DNA of 64,000 bases from contig NC_061514.1 of assembly GCF_022539505.1 (NCBI RefSeq), positions 34,439,769-34,503,768 of the forward strand. The letters are read 5' to 3'. The position numbers were made by a program, and so were the translations under genes. The notes under the pieces are model-generated. The model was not told the DNA's origin, did no database searches, and worked only from the letters and a program-made list of their open reading frames with translations. Shown here one piece after another: positions 32,700 through 43,658 of the stretch. This stretch comes from Lolium rigidum. Lineage: Eukaryota > Streptophyta > Magnoliopsida > Poales > Poaceae. Positions within the stretch are counted from its first letter, which is position 1; every line of letters starts with the position of its first letter.

Positions 32700-34351
32700 T
32701 AATGCCTCCATGATGCACCTTTCTTGGCATAACCTGATTGCACTAGTCTTATTTATCTCATAAGTTATACAGATTGCATTCTTGCCAAACATGTTAATAC
32801 TAGTACTAACTGGAGACCATCAAGACTCTAATACATAAAATATTTTAGTATTTTCTTGAAATTACATACTGAAAGCATATACTTGATTGCAAGTAGCAGA
32901 ATCAGAGCATCTTGTTTGCACTTCTGTAGATCACATCCTGTTATTTTGGGGTTGTTTTAATTCTGCTACTGTAGGTCGTTTGCACTTGTATAGGTCACAC
33001 CATCTATAAAATATTCACTTAAATAGAATCTTTGTACTATTTTCACATTGTAGTTCATCATAGATATTGCCTTACATAATTTCATTAGGTATTAGCTTGT
33101 TGACACAACTTACTTGCTTTACATAATATATGCTTGTAGTAATTTTTTCTTCATTTTTTGAATGCAGGACTCAAAGACTTAGCTGGACAGATTTGCATGG
33201 TAGCAATGGACTCAACTCGACTCAACTCTGCTGGATTGCTACATTTTACATTAGTTGCATTTGATGGATATTTGATATGAGAATTATGATTTGTATGAAC
33301 CTATATATTATACGCGTGGATTTGAATTTTGTAATTCAATGGTTGTATTTTTTTTATGGTTGCGATAAGCTATTGCCACAACTCACTTTTTGTTGCCTTA
33401 GGTTAGCACCACGAAAAATATAGTGTTGCGTCAAATCCTAGTCGCCATGACTACATGCTTTGTTGCGTTAGGATGTAGCAACGAAGAACTTTTTATTGTT
33501 GCAATAAATTGTTACCACATTTTTTATGAATGATGTGATAACTATTTGGCGCCACGGAATAAAAATTTGTTGAGATAGAGTATCGCCACAAAACCTTCAA
33601 ATTGTGGTGGTAACTTCTTGCGACAAACATTTTGGATGCTGCAAAAATTATGTAACACCACAATTGTGAATTTTGTTGAAACAAAGTATCTCCACGAAAA
33701 GTTCACATTGTCGCAGTAGCTTCTTGCTACAAGCTTTTCCCCGTTGCGATAAGCATTTGGCGCCACGAAACTCGGATTTTGTTGAAATAGAGTATCGCCA
33801 TGAAATGTTACAATTGTCGCAACACCTTCCCGCCACAATTTTTTTTACCGTTGCCATACCTATTTATCGCGACGAGTGGAATAATTGTCGCCATAAGTTA
33901 ATACCACGAGCGTACCGATTTGTGGCAAATGGCTAATGCTACAAACCAGTAGATGTTGCCATAGGTTATCGCCACAACTCGCTATCGCCACGAAAGAGAG
34001 TGCGCCACGAAACTTAGGGCGTTGGCATAGGTTATTGCCACAAATGTCTATCGCCACAAACTGGCAAACGCCACGACACGGCTGCATGTTGCGACAAGCT
34101 ATCTCCACAAACCAAATTGTGGAGACAAGTGAGTGCTGCCACGGGAAAACATGTGGCAACTTCCCGCATGGTTGTTGCAATAGATCACTTTGTTGCCACA
34201 ATCGCATTTTCGTTGCAATAGCCTATTACCATACATGTAATTGCAACGCTTGCCAACGAACGTCATTTCGTGGCAATAGGTGCATATTGCCACAAAACGG
34301 CATCTATTGCGACAATTTTTTTTGTTGCAATAGACCCGATTCCTTGTAGTG
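32700..34351. other. CACTA right arm with subterminal repeats
   Basis: AT-rich to about 33340, then dense short repeats of the type GTTGCAATA, ATCGCCACAA and GCCACGAAA up to the terminal inverted repeat. No coding sequence is supported; ORFs at 33493-34349 are repeat artefacts. Confidence 0.7.
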
Positions 34352-34354
34352 CGA

Positions 34355-35423
34355 GGACGAGCCTGCGGGCGCCACCAGCGGCGGCCAGCTCCTACTCATG
34401 GAGGAGCAGTGGTGCGCGCGCATGAAGAGACACGACGGCGACGGCTCGTCGGGCAGCAGCGGCGGCGGCGGCCACCGCAACAAAGGGTGCGGCCACGACG
34501 GCGCGCGCGATAGACCGCGCGGCGGCAACAGCGACGCCTCATGCGACGACAAGTGCTGCTACTGCGGCAAGCTCGGGCATTGGGCCCGCGACTGCCGCAA
34601 GAAAAAGCATGAGGGGGCGCACCTTGCCAAGGAGGGCGAGGATGATGAGCCAACTGGGTTGTTCGCCGCCCAGCTGTACCTCACCGGGAGCGATCTGGAG
34701 CACGTCAACGGCGAGGTGTTCCTGAACGAGGAGCGAGCCAAGGTACGGATCGGCGTTGAGAAGGACCCGATCGACGTGCCGTGGTATCTTGATAGTGGCG
34801 CGTCGAACCACATGACGGGCAGCCGCGACGTGTTCGCCGATTTGGACACCAACATCGTCGGCAGCATGCGTTTCGGCGACAACTCGATCGTCGACATCTG
34901 CAGGCGTGGCACGGTGGTGATCGCGGTGCGAGGCGACGAGCACCGCGCTCTCACTGATGTCTACTACATCCCCAGGCTCAAGAAAAGCATAGTCAGCCTG
35001 GGGCAGATCGACGAGAATGGCTGCCCCTCCTCGATCCGCGATGGCTACATGTCAGTGTGGGATCGGAGGAATCATCTGCTCGCCAAGGTGCCTCGCTCAC
35101 CCAATCGCCTCTACAAGGTTCGGCTGCAGATCGTACAACCGGTGTGCTTGTCAATGCGCCGTGGCCACACGGCGTGGACATGGCACGAGCGCCTCGGCCA
35201 CCAGAACTTCGGCGCCCTCCACACTATGTCCAGCAGTGGCATGGTCCGCGGGCTCCCAGCCATCGAGCACGTCGATCAACTCTGCGACGCGTGCCTGGCA
35301 GGGAAGCAGAAGCGAGCGTCATTTCCTCAAGTGGCCAAGTTCCACGTGACGGCACGCATCGAGTTGATCCACGCAGATCTCTGCGGGCCGGTCTCACCGG
35401 TGATGCCGGGCGGCAAAAGGTAA
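34355..35423 (+). pseudogene. Copia gag C-terminus, protease and start of integrase
   Basis: Continues the Gag frame after the CACTA insertion. It holds a CCHC knuckle (CCYCGKLGHWARDC, 34554-34595), the protease active site WYLDSGASNHMTG (about 34785), a pre-integrase zinc region (WHERLGHQNF with CDACLAGKQ, about 35180-35310) and the start of the integrase core (ELIHADLCGPVSP). It stops at TAA 35421-35423, where the frame would continue into FLLMVDDYSRF, which suggests one substitution from a tyrosine codon. Confidence 0.9.
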
Positions 35424-36108
35424 TTCCTCCTCATGGTGGATGACTATAGCCGCTTTATGTGGCTGGCATTGCTCACCATCAAGGACGAGGCTGAGATGGC
35501 GATCGGGCGCATCAAGGCCGCGGTGGAGGTGCAAAGCGACTGCGTCCTACGCACGCTACGCACTGACAGAGGAGGGGAATTCAACTCCCGCTCCTTCGAG
35601 GACTTCTGCGCTGACAATGGCGTCCAACGCCACCTCACCGCCCCGTACACACCACAACACAACGGCGTGGTCGAGCGGCGGAACCAGACGGAGGTGGCCA
35701 TGGCTAGGAGCATGCTCAAGGGGAGAGGTGTTCCCAACACGTTTTGGGGGGAGGCAGTGATGACTGCAGTCTATCTGCTAAATCGCTCCATCACCCGCGC
35801 CGTCGATGGCAAAACACTGTATGAGCTATGGCACGGGACGCCACCAAGTCTGCATCACCTGCGCGTGTTCGGCTGCGTCGCCCATGTCAAAACGGTATGT
35901 CCACACCTCAAGAAGCTGGAGGACAGGAGCACCAAGATGGTGATGCTAGGCTACGAGCCTGGCACCAAGGCATGGCGCGTGTTTGACCCAGTGATGAAGC
36001 GAGTTCACGTGACAGAGACGACGTGTTCGACGAGGCAGCATCGTGGAGCTGGGAACATGCGGGTGTGGAGTCGCTGAACTGCAATTTCGACATCCAGTAC
36101 ACACCTGC
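35424..36108 (+). pseudogene. Copia integrase core and C-terminal region
   Basis: MVDDYSRFMW, RTDRGGEFNS (second catalytic Asp) and NGVVERRNQT (catalytic Glu) are present, followed by the integrase C-terminal block FGCVAHVKTV and MVMLGYEPGTKAWRVFDP. A small deletion near 36015 shifts the frame. After it the sequence still reads DVFDEAASWSWEHAGVESLN, up to the insertion point of the minus-strand LTR element at CCTGC. Confidence 0.88.
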
Positions 36109-36502
36109 TGACGAGGGATCACCTCGCCAATGCCTACGTATTGTAGACTTGGCTTTCGGGAGAGAGCAATGATGGAGATTCCTGGAGCGAGATTGGGCAC
36201 ACGATATACCCAGCTTCGGGTCCCCTCGGTGGAGGATCCCTACGTGCTGCTAGCAATCTAGTATATGATCACAAGTATGTTTACAAGGGTCGCCCGTAGG
36301 CGGAGCTATGTTGTCTATCTATCGTCATATTATCGGGTGCCCTGGCTAGCTTTATATATGCAACCAGCTTAGGGTTTTACAAGATTTCTAGTCGACTACT
36401 TCTTCGAGTTGCCTTCTTGGGCCTTCTCCAATTTGGGACTTCTCCATATTGGGCCGAGCCACGTATACTAATAATGGGTACCCGAAGGGTATACCCATGT
36501 CA
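36109..36502 (-). repeat. 3' LTR (left) of the minus-strand element
   Basis: On the minus strand it runs from TGACATGGGTATACCC to CCTCGTCA. On the plus strand it begins TGACGAGGGATCACCTCG. Confidence 0.92.
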
Positions 36503-37564
36503 GTAGCCCCCGAGTGTCTAGGGAAGTCAAAGACTTGCGTAGAGACTCCAATCGTAATCATCTTCGAAGTCGAAGAAATACAAGGCGAGGCCATTGATCC
36601 GGAAATACATCAGGTCAATATCGTAGATCATGTGTAGCATAGATGATGTCAACGATCCTCGAAGTTATTTTTCTATCGGGTGCGCGATCAGCGCTCCCGA
36701 TGGGAGTAGCCCCCGAGTCTGTGGGCAAGTGCTAGTACTTGAGCATAGACTCAAGTTGTACTACTCGATGAAGAACTTGACTATATTTCTGGGCGCAAAC
36801 CCTCTTTTTATCGACTTCTGCTGGAGGACTTAATGAAATCCATGTGCTCCCGATGGGAGTAGGCTTTACTCGAGTCGCAGAGTCTATTTGAGTCTACAAA
36901 CCTTTATATATTTACAGAATCGAATGAAATTTTCATGCTTTTTCTCTTTTTCAAATTCTTCGAGACCAAAGAGACACTATATTTTCTTCGTCAAATATAT
37001 TGTACAGAGATATTGGTAAATGCGGCTGGTTCATCTGACGGATCAGGTACCAGTTCATTGCTCTAGTGATAAATCCAGATAAACCTACTTCAAACTCACG
37101 TCCTCGGACACGAATTCGGGATACTGGCGTAATTCAGAACGTGCCGCTTTAGGACTTACGGAAACTGAATTTCAGCAAAATTATCGGGTCCACAACGCGT
37201 CCGCTGGGATTTTTCTTCACATCTGTTGATGTGGATAAAGTGGCAGAGCGCATTCGGGTGCGATGCCACGCCACACAGGACGGATCCTGGGGTCTTACCT
37301 TCGTGACCTTTTTACGAGTCACGGCATTCGGAGTTTTTACCGCGGCGGACGCGCTCCGAGAATATATTGTCTGGCGCCTTGTTCGGCTGATGTAATGACC
37401 CATTTTTTGGGTTCTTCTATATTTTTCGCGGACGTGATGGTATAGCCGAATATATTGGGTTCTTCTATATTATCGTCAGGTACATCGCCGATGCTCTTGA
37501 TCGGAATAAATGACGAGTCAATAGATCCGAAGATTTGTCCACCTCTTTTTTTTTGTTCCTCCTT

Positions 37565-37719
37565 GAAGAAAATTTCATCGAGTTCCTCCTTGAAGAAAAT
37601 TTCGTCGGGTTCCTCATTGAAGAAAATTTCGTCGAGTTCCTCCTTGAAGAAAATTTTGTCGAGTCGGGTTCCTCCTTGAAGAAAATTTTGTCGAGTTCCT
37701 CATTGAAGAAAATTTTGTC
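37565..37719 (+). repeat. 27-bp tandem repeat, about 6 units
   Basis: Unit GAAGAAAATTTCGTCGAGTT plus CCTCCTT, with small variants and one 5-bp insertion. As 27 is divisible by 3, a plus-strand frame (37535-37813) reads repeats of EENFVEFLL. Confidence 0.9.
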
Positions 37720-38559
37720 GGGTGCGCGACCAGCGCTCCCGATGGAAGTAGCCCCCGAGGCTATGGTCGGGTGCGCGCATCCGGGCATAGGTTCAAGAAC
37801 TTGTATACTTTGAAATTTGCTTCTTCCTACACAAATAAACAAACTTTTTCTATCTTTTCATTGACTCTCTTTTTCACATGTGGTGTCAGACGCTTGGATT
37901 CGATGATCTATAAAGTGAATTTATGCCGCGCAGCCCCCAAGTATCGGTTGCAGCGAAAGAAAATAATAATCAATTTTATGTAAATTAAAGGAACACTTAA
38001 CTTATTGGGTGCGACGGAGTCGACGCAGAGATGGGTCGTGCAACTGAGTCGATGAAGTCTTCGAGTGCAACGAAGAAGTCGAGCCGAAGTAAAAACTACC
38101 AAATAGTGAAAGTGGATGCCGCCAAATTGTTGATGAAGAAATAGCCGAGCCCCCGAGCGCTGCTGGGGTGATGTCATGATTGTTTCTTATACGCCGTGTC
38201 GCAGTTGTGACCCGGGGCGAAGTCGTTATCGAGCCCCCGAGTGTTGCCGAAAATATTGCGCCGAAGTAGTGGTTGCCTGGAATATTATGTTATAGGTACG
38301 CTCAGGGGAGAAATCGTTGTCGAGCCCCCGAGTGTTGTCCCCGTGGATATGTGACTTTTTTTTGTTTCGCCTAGAGAATCATGACCACACACGCCTGGAT
38401 CACGACGAAAATTGCGACATCTTTTGTTCATTCCCCTAGAGAATTCGATGAAATTGTCGACCCCATTAAAGCTGAAGCCATTTGAATATTAAGCCATTGA
38501 AGATTATATCATGAGAGACAAAACAATGAAGATGAATCCAAGATGACGTATTTGAGATG

Positions 38560-38770
38560 AATCGCCATTAAATATGAAGCATATATTTGAAGATGAATCC
38601 GCTGATTTTATAGAGGATGAATCCATTGACTTGAAGAAAATAAATCCAGTAATAACCATAGAAGATGAATCCATTGACCCGAAGAAAATAAATCCAGTAA
38701 TAACCATAGAAGATGAATCCATTGACCCGGAAATGCATCGGGTAGTATTGTATAAGAGTAAACCAGTAAT
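38560..38770 (+). repeat. 48-bp tandem repeat, 2-3 good units with decayed copies to about 39100
   Basis: Units GAAGATGAATCCATTGACCC plus GAAGAAAATAAATCCAGTAA plus TAACCATA. The plus-strand frame reads EDESIDPKKINPVITI repeats. Confidence 0.88.
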
Positions 38771-39972
38771 ATCCATATAGATGAATCCGACTAAAATAAA
38801 TTCATTGATCCGAAAAATATAGATCTAGTAATAATCATAGATGATAAATCCACCGACCCGAAAATGCATCGAGTAGTATTGTTTTTAGAGGAAACCAATG
38901 ATATCCTTATAAGATGAGGCCACTTGCCCGGAAGTGCACCGGGTAGTATTATATAAGAAGAAATCAATGATAACCATATAAATAAACCCACTGAACCGAA
39001 GATATAGATCCACTAAGCCGAAGAAAATACTAAGACGAAGAAGATAAATCCACTGAGCCGAAGAAAATACTAAGCCGAAGAAGATAAATTCACTGAGTAA
39101 TCGGGTGTATTTACTGTAATGATGTAATGGTGCAACCCCGAGTATCGGGTGTATTTTGTTGTAATGATGTAAAGGCGCAGCCCCCGAGTACTTGGGTGCG
39201 GAGAAAGTAAATAATAATTAACTCTTAGAAGATGAATACTTAGCTTTTTTTTTTATATTGGCTGTGGCGGAGCCGACGTGAAAGCAGGTCGTGCGGCGGA
39301 CATAGTCGATGTAGTCGTGTGGCGTCTGCCCGAAAGTAATCGATGAAGAGGATGCAGTCGATGTAGTCGCACGGGCGTCTGACCAGAAGTAGTCGACGTG
39401 AGGATGCAGTCGGACGATTCATTGCATGGCTGTGACGGCCACCGCCAACATGTGAAACAGCTGTTCCGATATTTCTGATTGTGTTCCTAGATCAATCCTC
39501 CAAATACCATGTACAAGCAACATGTACGCACAGGTTAGATTAAAATAAAATAATTGATTGACAAACTTGCTAATGAAAGAGAGGTTGGAGGATATCAAAT
39601 CAGAGGGCCATCATGTTATGTTGTTTTGCGTGAAGGGCCTGTTAGTGCATGCAGCAATCGGTTTGCAACATCACCACGCCCGAACGAATCCACGTGAGCG
39701 TGGAAAATATCTGCTCTGGTCCAATGAACGTGTACACTACTGTCCAGATTGAACAAGCCACCATTCGTAACCGGATATTGACACGAAGCTTTTAGGCATC
39801 CGATCGATCTGGAATCCGCGCGCCTGGCATCCGATCGATCTGGAATCCGCGCGCCTGTGCAGTCTTTCACGTTGATCACCAGCAAGATTGAAATAGATGT
39901 TGACGAAGAACTTGATCGATCCCGCCCGGATGACGAAATCTAGCCGTTGCAGTTTCCACAGACGGCGCCAAT

Positions 39973-40359
39973 TGACGAGGGATCACCTCGTCAATGCCTA
40001 CGTATTGTAGATTTGGGTTTTGAGAAAGAGCAACGATGGAGATTTCGGGAGCGAGATTGAGCACACGATATACCCAGCTTCGGGTCCCTCGGTGGAGGAT
40101 CGCTACGTGCTGCTAGCAATCTAGTATATGATCACAAGTATGTTTACAAGGGTCGCCCATATGCGGAGCTATGTTGTCTATCTGTCGTCCTATTATTGGG
40201 TGCCCTGGCTAGCTTTATATATGCAACCAGCATAGGGTTGAGTCCTAGTCGACTACTTCTTCGGGTTGCCTTCTTGGGCCTTCTCCATATTGGGACTTCT
40301 CCATATTGGGCCGAGCCACGTATACTAATAATGGGTACCCGAAGGGTATACCCATGTCA
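39973..40359 (-). repeat. 5' LTR (right) of the minus-strand element
   Basis: Near-identical to 36109-36502, with a few substitutions and a short deletion near 40235. Confidence 0.92.
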
Positions 40360-40364
40360 CCTGC

Positions 40365-41523
40365 CTCGGCGGATCTGCGAGGATCTGCTGGCGCGCCAGA
40401 GCGCGCCCAGGGCGCGAACGGCACGGCATCACCCCCAGCGACTCCGGCGCCAGAGCGTGCACCGGGCACGGCCGGCGCGGCGTCGCCCGTGACACCACAG
40501 ACCTCGAATGTGCATGACGGTGGATCTCCTTCTGTGTCTGCACCACACCATGCTGGTGTAGAGTTCGTCATGCCCTCGTCTGCTAACACTCCGTCGGGGG
40601 AGGACCGTGACTCTCCTGTGCGCAGGTACAGGACCGTTGCAAACGTCGACGAGGAACTGGAGCAGGAGCTCCATCTTGCAGAAGGGGAGGAGCCTGCAAC
40701 CCTCGTAGAGGCACAGTCCGAGGCAAGATGGCAAGCGGCCATGAATGAGGAGATGGAGGTGATCAAGGACAACGGAACGTGGGAGCTCTGTGATCTTCCC
40801 GCCGGCCATCGTCCCATCGGCCTCAAGTGGGTGTACAAGCTGAAGAAAAATCCTGTGGGGGAGGTGGTGCGACACAAGGCGAGGCTCGTGGCGAAGGGCT
40901 ACGCGCAGCGAGCGGGCATTGACTTCGATGAAGTTTTTGCGCCCGTCGCGCGTCTGGACTCCGTGTGCGTGCTGCTCGCCATCGCTGCGCACCATGACTG
41001 GGAGGTGCACCACCTCGACGTCAAGAGCGCGTTCCTGAATGGCGACCTGACGGAGGAGGTGTATGTGTCCCAGCCTCCTGGCTTCGTCATCAACAACATG
41101 GAGGGCAAGGTGATGCGCCTGAAGAAGGCGCTCTATGGGCTGCGTCAAGTGCCACAAGCGTGGAACGCGAAGCTTCATGGCACGCTGCGCGCCCTGGGTT
41201 TCGTCCGGTGCCCCTCTGAGCATGCTGTGTACGCTCGCGGCGACGCGAGCTCAGGCCTGCTGCTGGGCGTGTACGTGGACGACCTGATCGTCACTGGTGG
41301 CAGCAACCTGGCGATCACCAAGTTCAAGCAGGAGATGATGGACAGGTTCAGAATGAGCGATCTGGGCCTGCTCGCCTACTACCTCGGCATTGAGGTTTCG
41401 CAAGGCAACGACATGATCACCCTCTGCCAATCGGCATACGCCACCAAGCTCCTAGAGAAGGCCAGGATGACGGACTGCACCACGACACAGGTGCCAATGG
41501 AGCCACGCCTGAAGCTGAATTAG
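40365..41523 (+). pseudogene. Copia reverse transcriptase
   Basis: After a Pro/Ala-rich linker come MNEEMEVIKDNGTWELCDLP and WVYKLKKNPVGEVVRHKARLV, the catalytic block LDVKSAFLNGDL, the ALYGLRQVPQAWNAKL block and the YVDDLIVTGG active site (about 41270). It ends at a TAG (41521-41523) inside the RT connection region. The start shown is the end of the nested element, since the ATG at 40306 lies in that element's LTR. Confidence 0.92.
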
Positions 41524-42228
41524 GCAAGCACGAACCCGCCGGTGGACGTGACCCTGTACCGTTCCATTGTCGGGAGTCTTCGCTATCTGGTCCACAGCAG
41601 GCCGGACATTGCTTTCGCAGTGGGTTATGTGAGCCGCTTCATGGAGAAACCAACGATGGAGCACCTGAGCGCCGTCAAGCATCTTCTCCGCTACATCGCA
41701 GGTACCAAGAACCTTGGGTGCGTCTTCCGTAGCAGCACAAATAGGCTTGAACTTGTGGGCTACAGCGACGCCGATCATGCCGATGATCTAGATGGGTGCA
41801 AGAGCACCACGGGCAGCCTCTTCCTCATCAATGGCTGTCCGGTGACCTAGCAATCTGTCAAGCAACAGGCCGTTGCTCTGTCATCTTGCGAGGCCGAGTA
41901 CATGGCTGCCACTGCGACGGCGTGCCAAGCTGCTTGGCTCCGGTGTCTCCTCGGTGAGCTGCTGAACCAGGAGGAGGAGACGGTGAGGCTCTACGTCAAC
42001 AACCAGAGCGCGATCCAGTTGATCAAGAACCCTGTGTTCCATGAACGCAGCAAGCACATCGACACCCGCTTCCACTACATCCGCGAGTGCATTGAGGACG
42101 GCAAGGTCGTCGTCGAGCACATCGGCACCGCAAACCAGTTAGCCGACATTCTCACCAAGTCACTTGGGCGAATTCAGTTCCAGGACCTGCGTGCGAGTAT
42201 CGGCATCATCGACATCACCAGCGTCTAA
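41524..42228 (+). pseudogene. Copia RNase H
   Basis: In the same frame as the RT: RSIVGSLRYLVHSRPDIAFA, YSDADHADDLDG (catalytic Asp), an in-frame TAG at 41848-41850 where TGG is expected, SSCEAEYMAATATACQAAWL, and a C-terminal block with FHYIRECIEDGKVVVEHI up to TAA. This is the last coding part before the 3' LTR, 17 bp downstream. Confidence 0.92.
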
Positions 42229-42244
42229 AACTTAGGAGGATATT

Positions 42245-42604
42245 TGTTGAATAAGTTTTAGTCTGAACTTTTTAGTTAGGGTTTTAGGTGTCGACAATAT
42301 TCAGTTTCGTCAGGTTTAATTTCCTTGAACTAGTCAGGACGGCGGCGAGTTGTGCGCGCACGTCCGAGTCTGTAGGAGGGCCGTGCGCTCGATCCAAGTC
42401 GTGGGATGGCACGGCTTAGTAGGGATCATGGCGATCGCCACGGTGAGTTTGTTTTCTTTGTTGAATAAAAGGAAGAATGAAATGCGAAAAGCAGTAGGTT
42501 GAGCACTGCAGAAAACATCGTCTCTGTGTTCATCTTCTTCTCTCTCAGACCGAACCTCACCACCATAGCTTTGATCTTGAGTGTTGCAGTAGGTATAGCT
42601 GACA
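42245..42604 (+). repeat. 3' LTR of the EXO70-disrupting Copia
   Basis: Full-length LTR, 360 bp, starting TGTTGAATAAGTTTTAG and ending GTATAGCTGACA. It follows the purine-rich AACTTAGGAGGATAT. Confidence 0.93.
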
Positions 42605-42609
42605 AAAAT

Positions 42610-43658
42610 CCGCCAGGAGCATGGCTCGCAGTGGCAGCTCCGCCTCCAAGACAATTCGGGGTCGTCGCTGCAAGACTTCGCCGAGAGGTGGATCCGAGGT
42701 CTCACCGTGATGGTGTGCAGTATAATAGAGTTGTTCTCCGCTCGACACGAGATTAAGGCAGTCACACGGTTTGGCGAAGCAAGCATTCTCAAGATTGTTG
42801 TCTTCTTCGATGCCATCGTCTCTGCTTTCAAGGCAGAGAATCTACGGACCGTCCTAGACATGTATATATATATATGCGTTTGCAGGGCATTGTACAACAT
42901 GAAAAATACCCCGGAGATGATCGACCACAGCATAATGCTCACTTTGTCAGTTTATGTGGACAAGCTAAAAAAAGCCATAGCCAACACGATGGAGAAGGTG
43001 AAGACACCACGGGCTGTGGAGGTTCTGCAAGGATGGGACGAGGTCCACTGGAACACTCGGTGGATTGCGGACTGCATCATTTCCTTGGGTGAAGCAGAGG
43101 GGATCTTAGTGTCGATCTCTTCTAAGGACTGCAGATTCCTTTACGATGCAAAGTGTGACACAATGCGTTATCTAAAGGACCTGCTCCTGAGAAAATCGGA
43201 GCTATGCTCGGATCCAAGCATGAGGTACCTCTTCCTGCTCAACAATTCCTATTTTCTAGTATCATAGATGATTGAGCCATGTGAACCTGGACATGATTGG
43301 AAACTTACACCTGAATGTGAAAAGTACATGAATAATTATGTGAATATGGACTTCTTGGGGACATGTGTACTTGTGTATACCAAAGTCGAATTCCCCTGGG
43401 CCGCTCCGACGTTGGAGCAAAACCCGTTCACTAGCTAAATTCGAATCAGCGTTTAATAAGACGTACCAAGCTCAGAAGTTCTGGAAGGTTCCGGACCCTT
43501 AGCTCAGAGATGTTCTGCGGAGAGCTATCATCGAGAGAGTCGTCTCAAGTTACCGTGACTATCTGAAGGAGCATCCCGAGCTAGCGGAGCACGTTAGCCG
43601 AAGAAACAGCACTCCTGAAGTTTTGGAGGAGATGCTGGGTCAGCTATTTGAAGGATGA
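42610..43658 (+). pseudogene. EXO70: EXO70 beta, 3' part (C-terminal exocyst domain)
   Basis: Resumes in the phase left at 25180. EXO70 blocks in order: SGSSLQDFAERWIRGLTVMV, VTRFGEASILKIVVFFDAIV with KAENLRTVLDMY, a small TA expansion (YIYICV), SVYVDKLKKAIANTMEKVKT, MRYLFLLNNSYF, then a TAG (43264), WKLTPECEKYMNNY, a one-base frameshift near 43365, FESAFNKTYQAQKFWKVPDP, a second TAG (43500), and the C-terminus LEEMLGQLFEG with TGA. Together with 24692-25180 the gene would span about 510 codons in one exon, normal for this family. It is dead from stops, frameshifts and the 17.4 kb insertion. Confidence 0.9.

Larger units (their letters stand above)
26303..34351. mobile_element. CACTA (En/Spm) DNA transposon, deletion derivative (TSD CGA)
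   Basis: 8049 bp with inverted ends CACTACAGGAAATCCGAT and ATCGGGTCTATTGCAAC-type sequence closing in CCTTGTAGTG, flanked by CGA at 26300-26302 and 34352-34354. About 0.6 kb at the left end and 1 kb at the right end are packed with short motifs such as TTGCAACAA, TATTGCAAC and GCCACAA, the subterminal repeats bound by CACTA transposases. The middle has a GC-rich, promoter-like block (28180-28550) and a decayed transposase-associated gene. No DDE transposase block is recognisable, so it is probably non-autonomous. Confidence 0.92.
36503..39972 (-). other. Interior of the minus-strand LTR element, no coding domain
   Basis: Contains seven exact AGCCCCCGAG motifs (36505, 36708, 37750, 38148, 38232, 38323 and 39179), a 27-bp tandem repeat (37565-37719) and a 48-bp tandem repeat (about 38560-38770). 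ORFs are short and lack domains. Confidence 0.75.
36109..40359 (-). mobile_element. Non-autonomous LTR retrotransposon, minus strand (TSD CCTGC)
   Basis: LTRs 36109-36502 and 39973-40359, with target duplication CCTGC at 36104-36108 and 40360-40364. Orientation is minus. Next to the right LTR, the minus strand reads TTGGCGCCGTCTGTGG, a TGGCGCC-type primer site. Next to the left LTR it reads CTCGGGGGCTAC, a polypurine tract. The 3.47 kb interior codes for no recognisable retroelement protein, so this is a LARD-like element. The primer site type suggests a Gypsy affiliation. Confidence 0.88.
25181..42604 (+). mobile_element. Copia LTR retrotransposon inserted in EXO70 beta (TSD AAAAT), host of nested insertions
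   Basis: 3' LTR 42245-42604 (360 bp, TGTTGAATAA to GCTGACA) and a shortened 5' LTR 25181-25328. The target duplication AAAAT is at 25176-25180 and 42605-42609. A Met-tRNA primer site is at 25331. The interior encodes Gag, protease, integrase, RT and RNase H in Copia order, broken by an inverted LTR fragment, a CACTA transposon and a minus-strand LTR element. The short LTRs and compact pol would suit the Ale/Retrofit lineage, but this is tentative. Confidence 0.95.

Noticed and set aside
33493..34349. Several ORFs in the CACTA right arm
   Set aside because: Composed of subterminal repeats (GCCACAA, TTGCAATA) read in frame.
37565..38770. CRISPR-like array
   Set aside because: Units are contiguous, without unique spacers, in a eukaryotic retroelement.
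40306..40364. Upstream start of the Copia RT frame
   Set aside because: The ATG lies in the LTR of the nested minus-strand element; true Copia coding resumes after the CCTGC duplication.
42860..42876. TATATATATATA as a promoter
   Set aside because: Lies inside the EXO70 coding frame (codes YIYI); a microsatellite expansion.
42334..42942. 202-aa minus-strand ORF across the Copia LTR and EXO70
   Set aside because: Antisense shadow; spans an element boundary.
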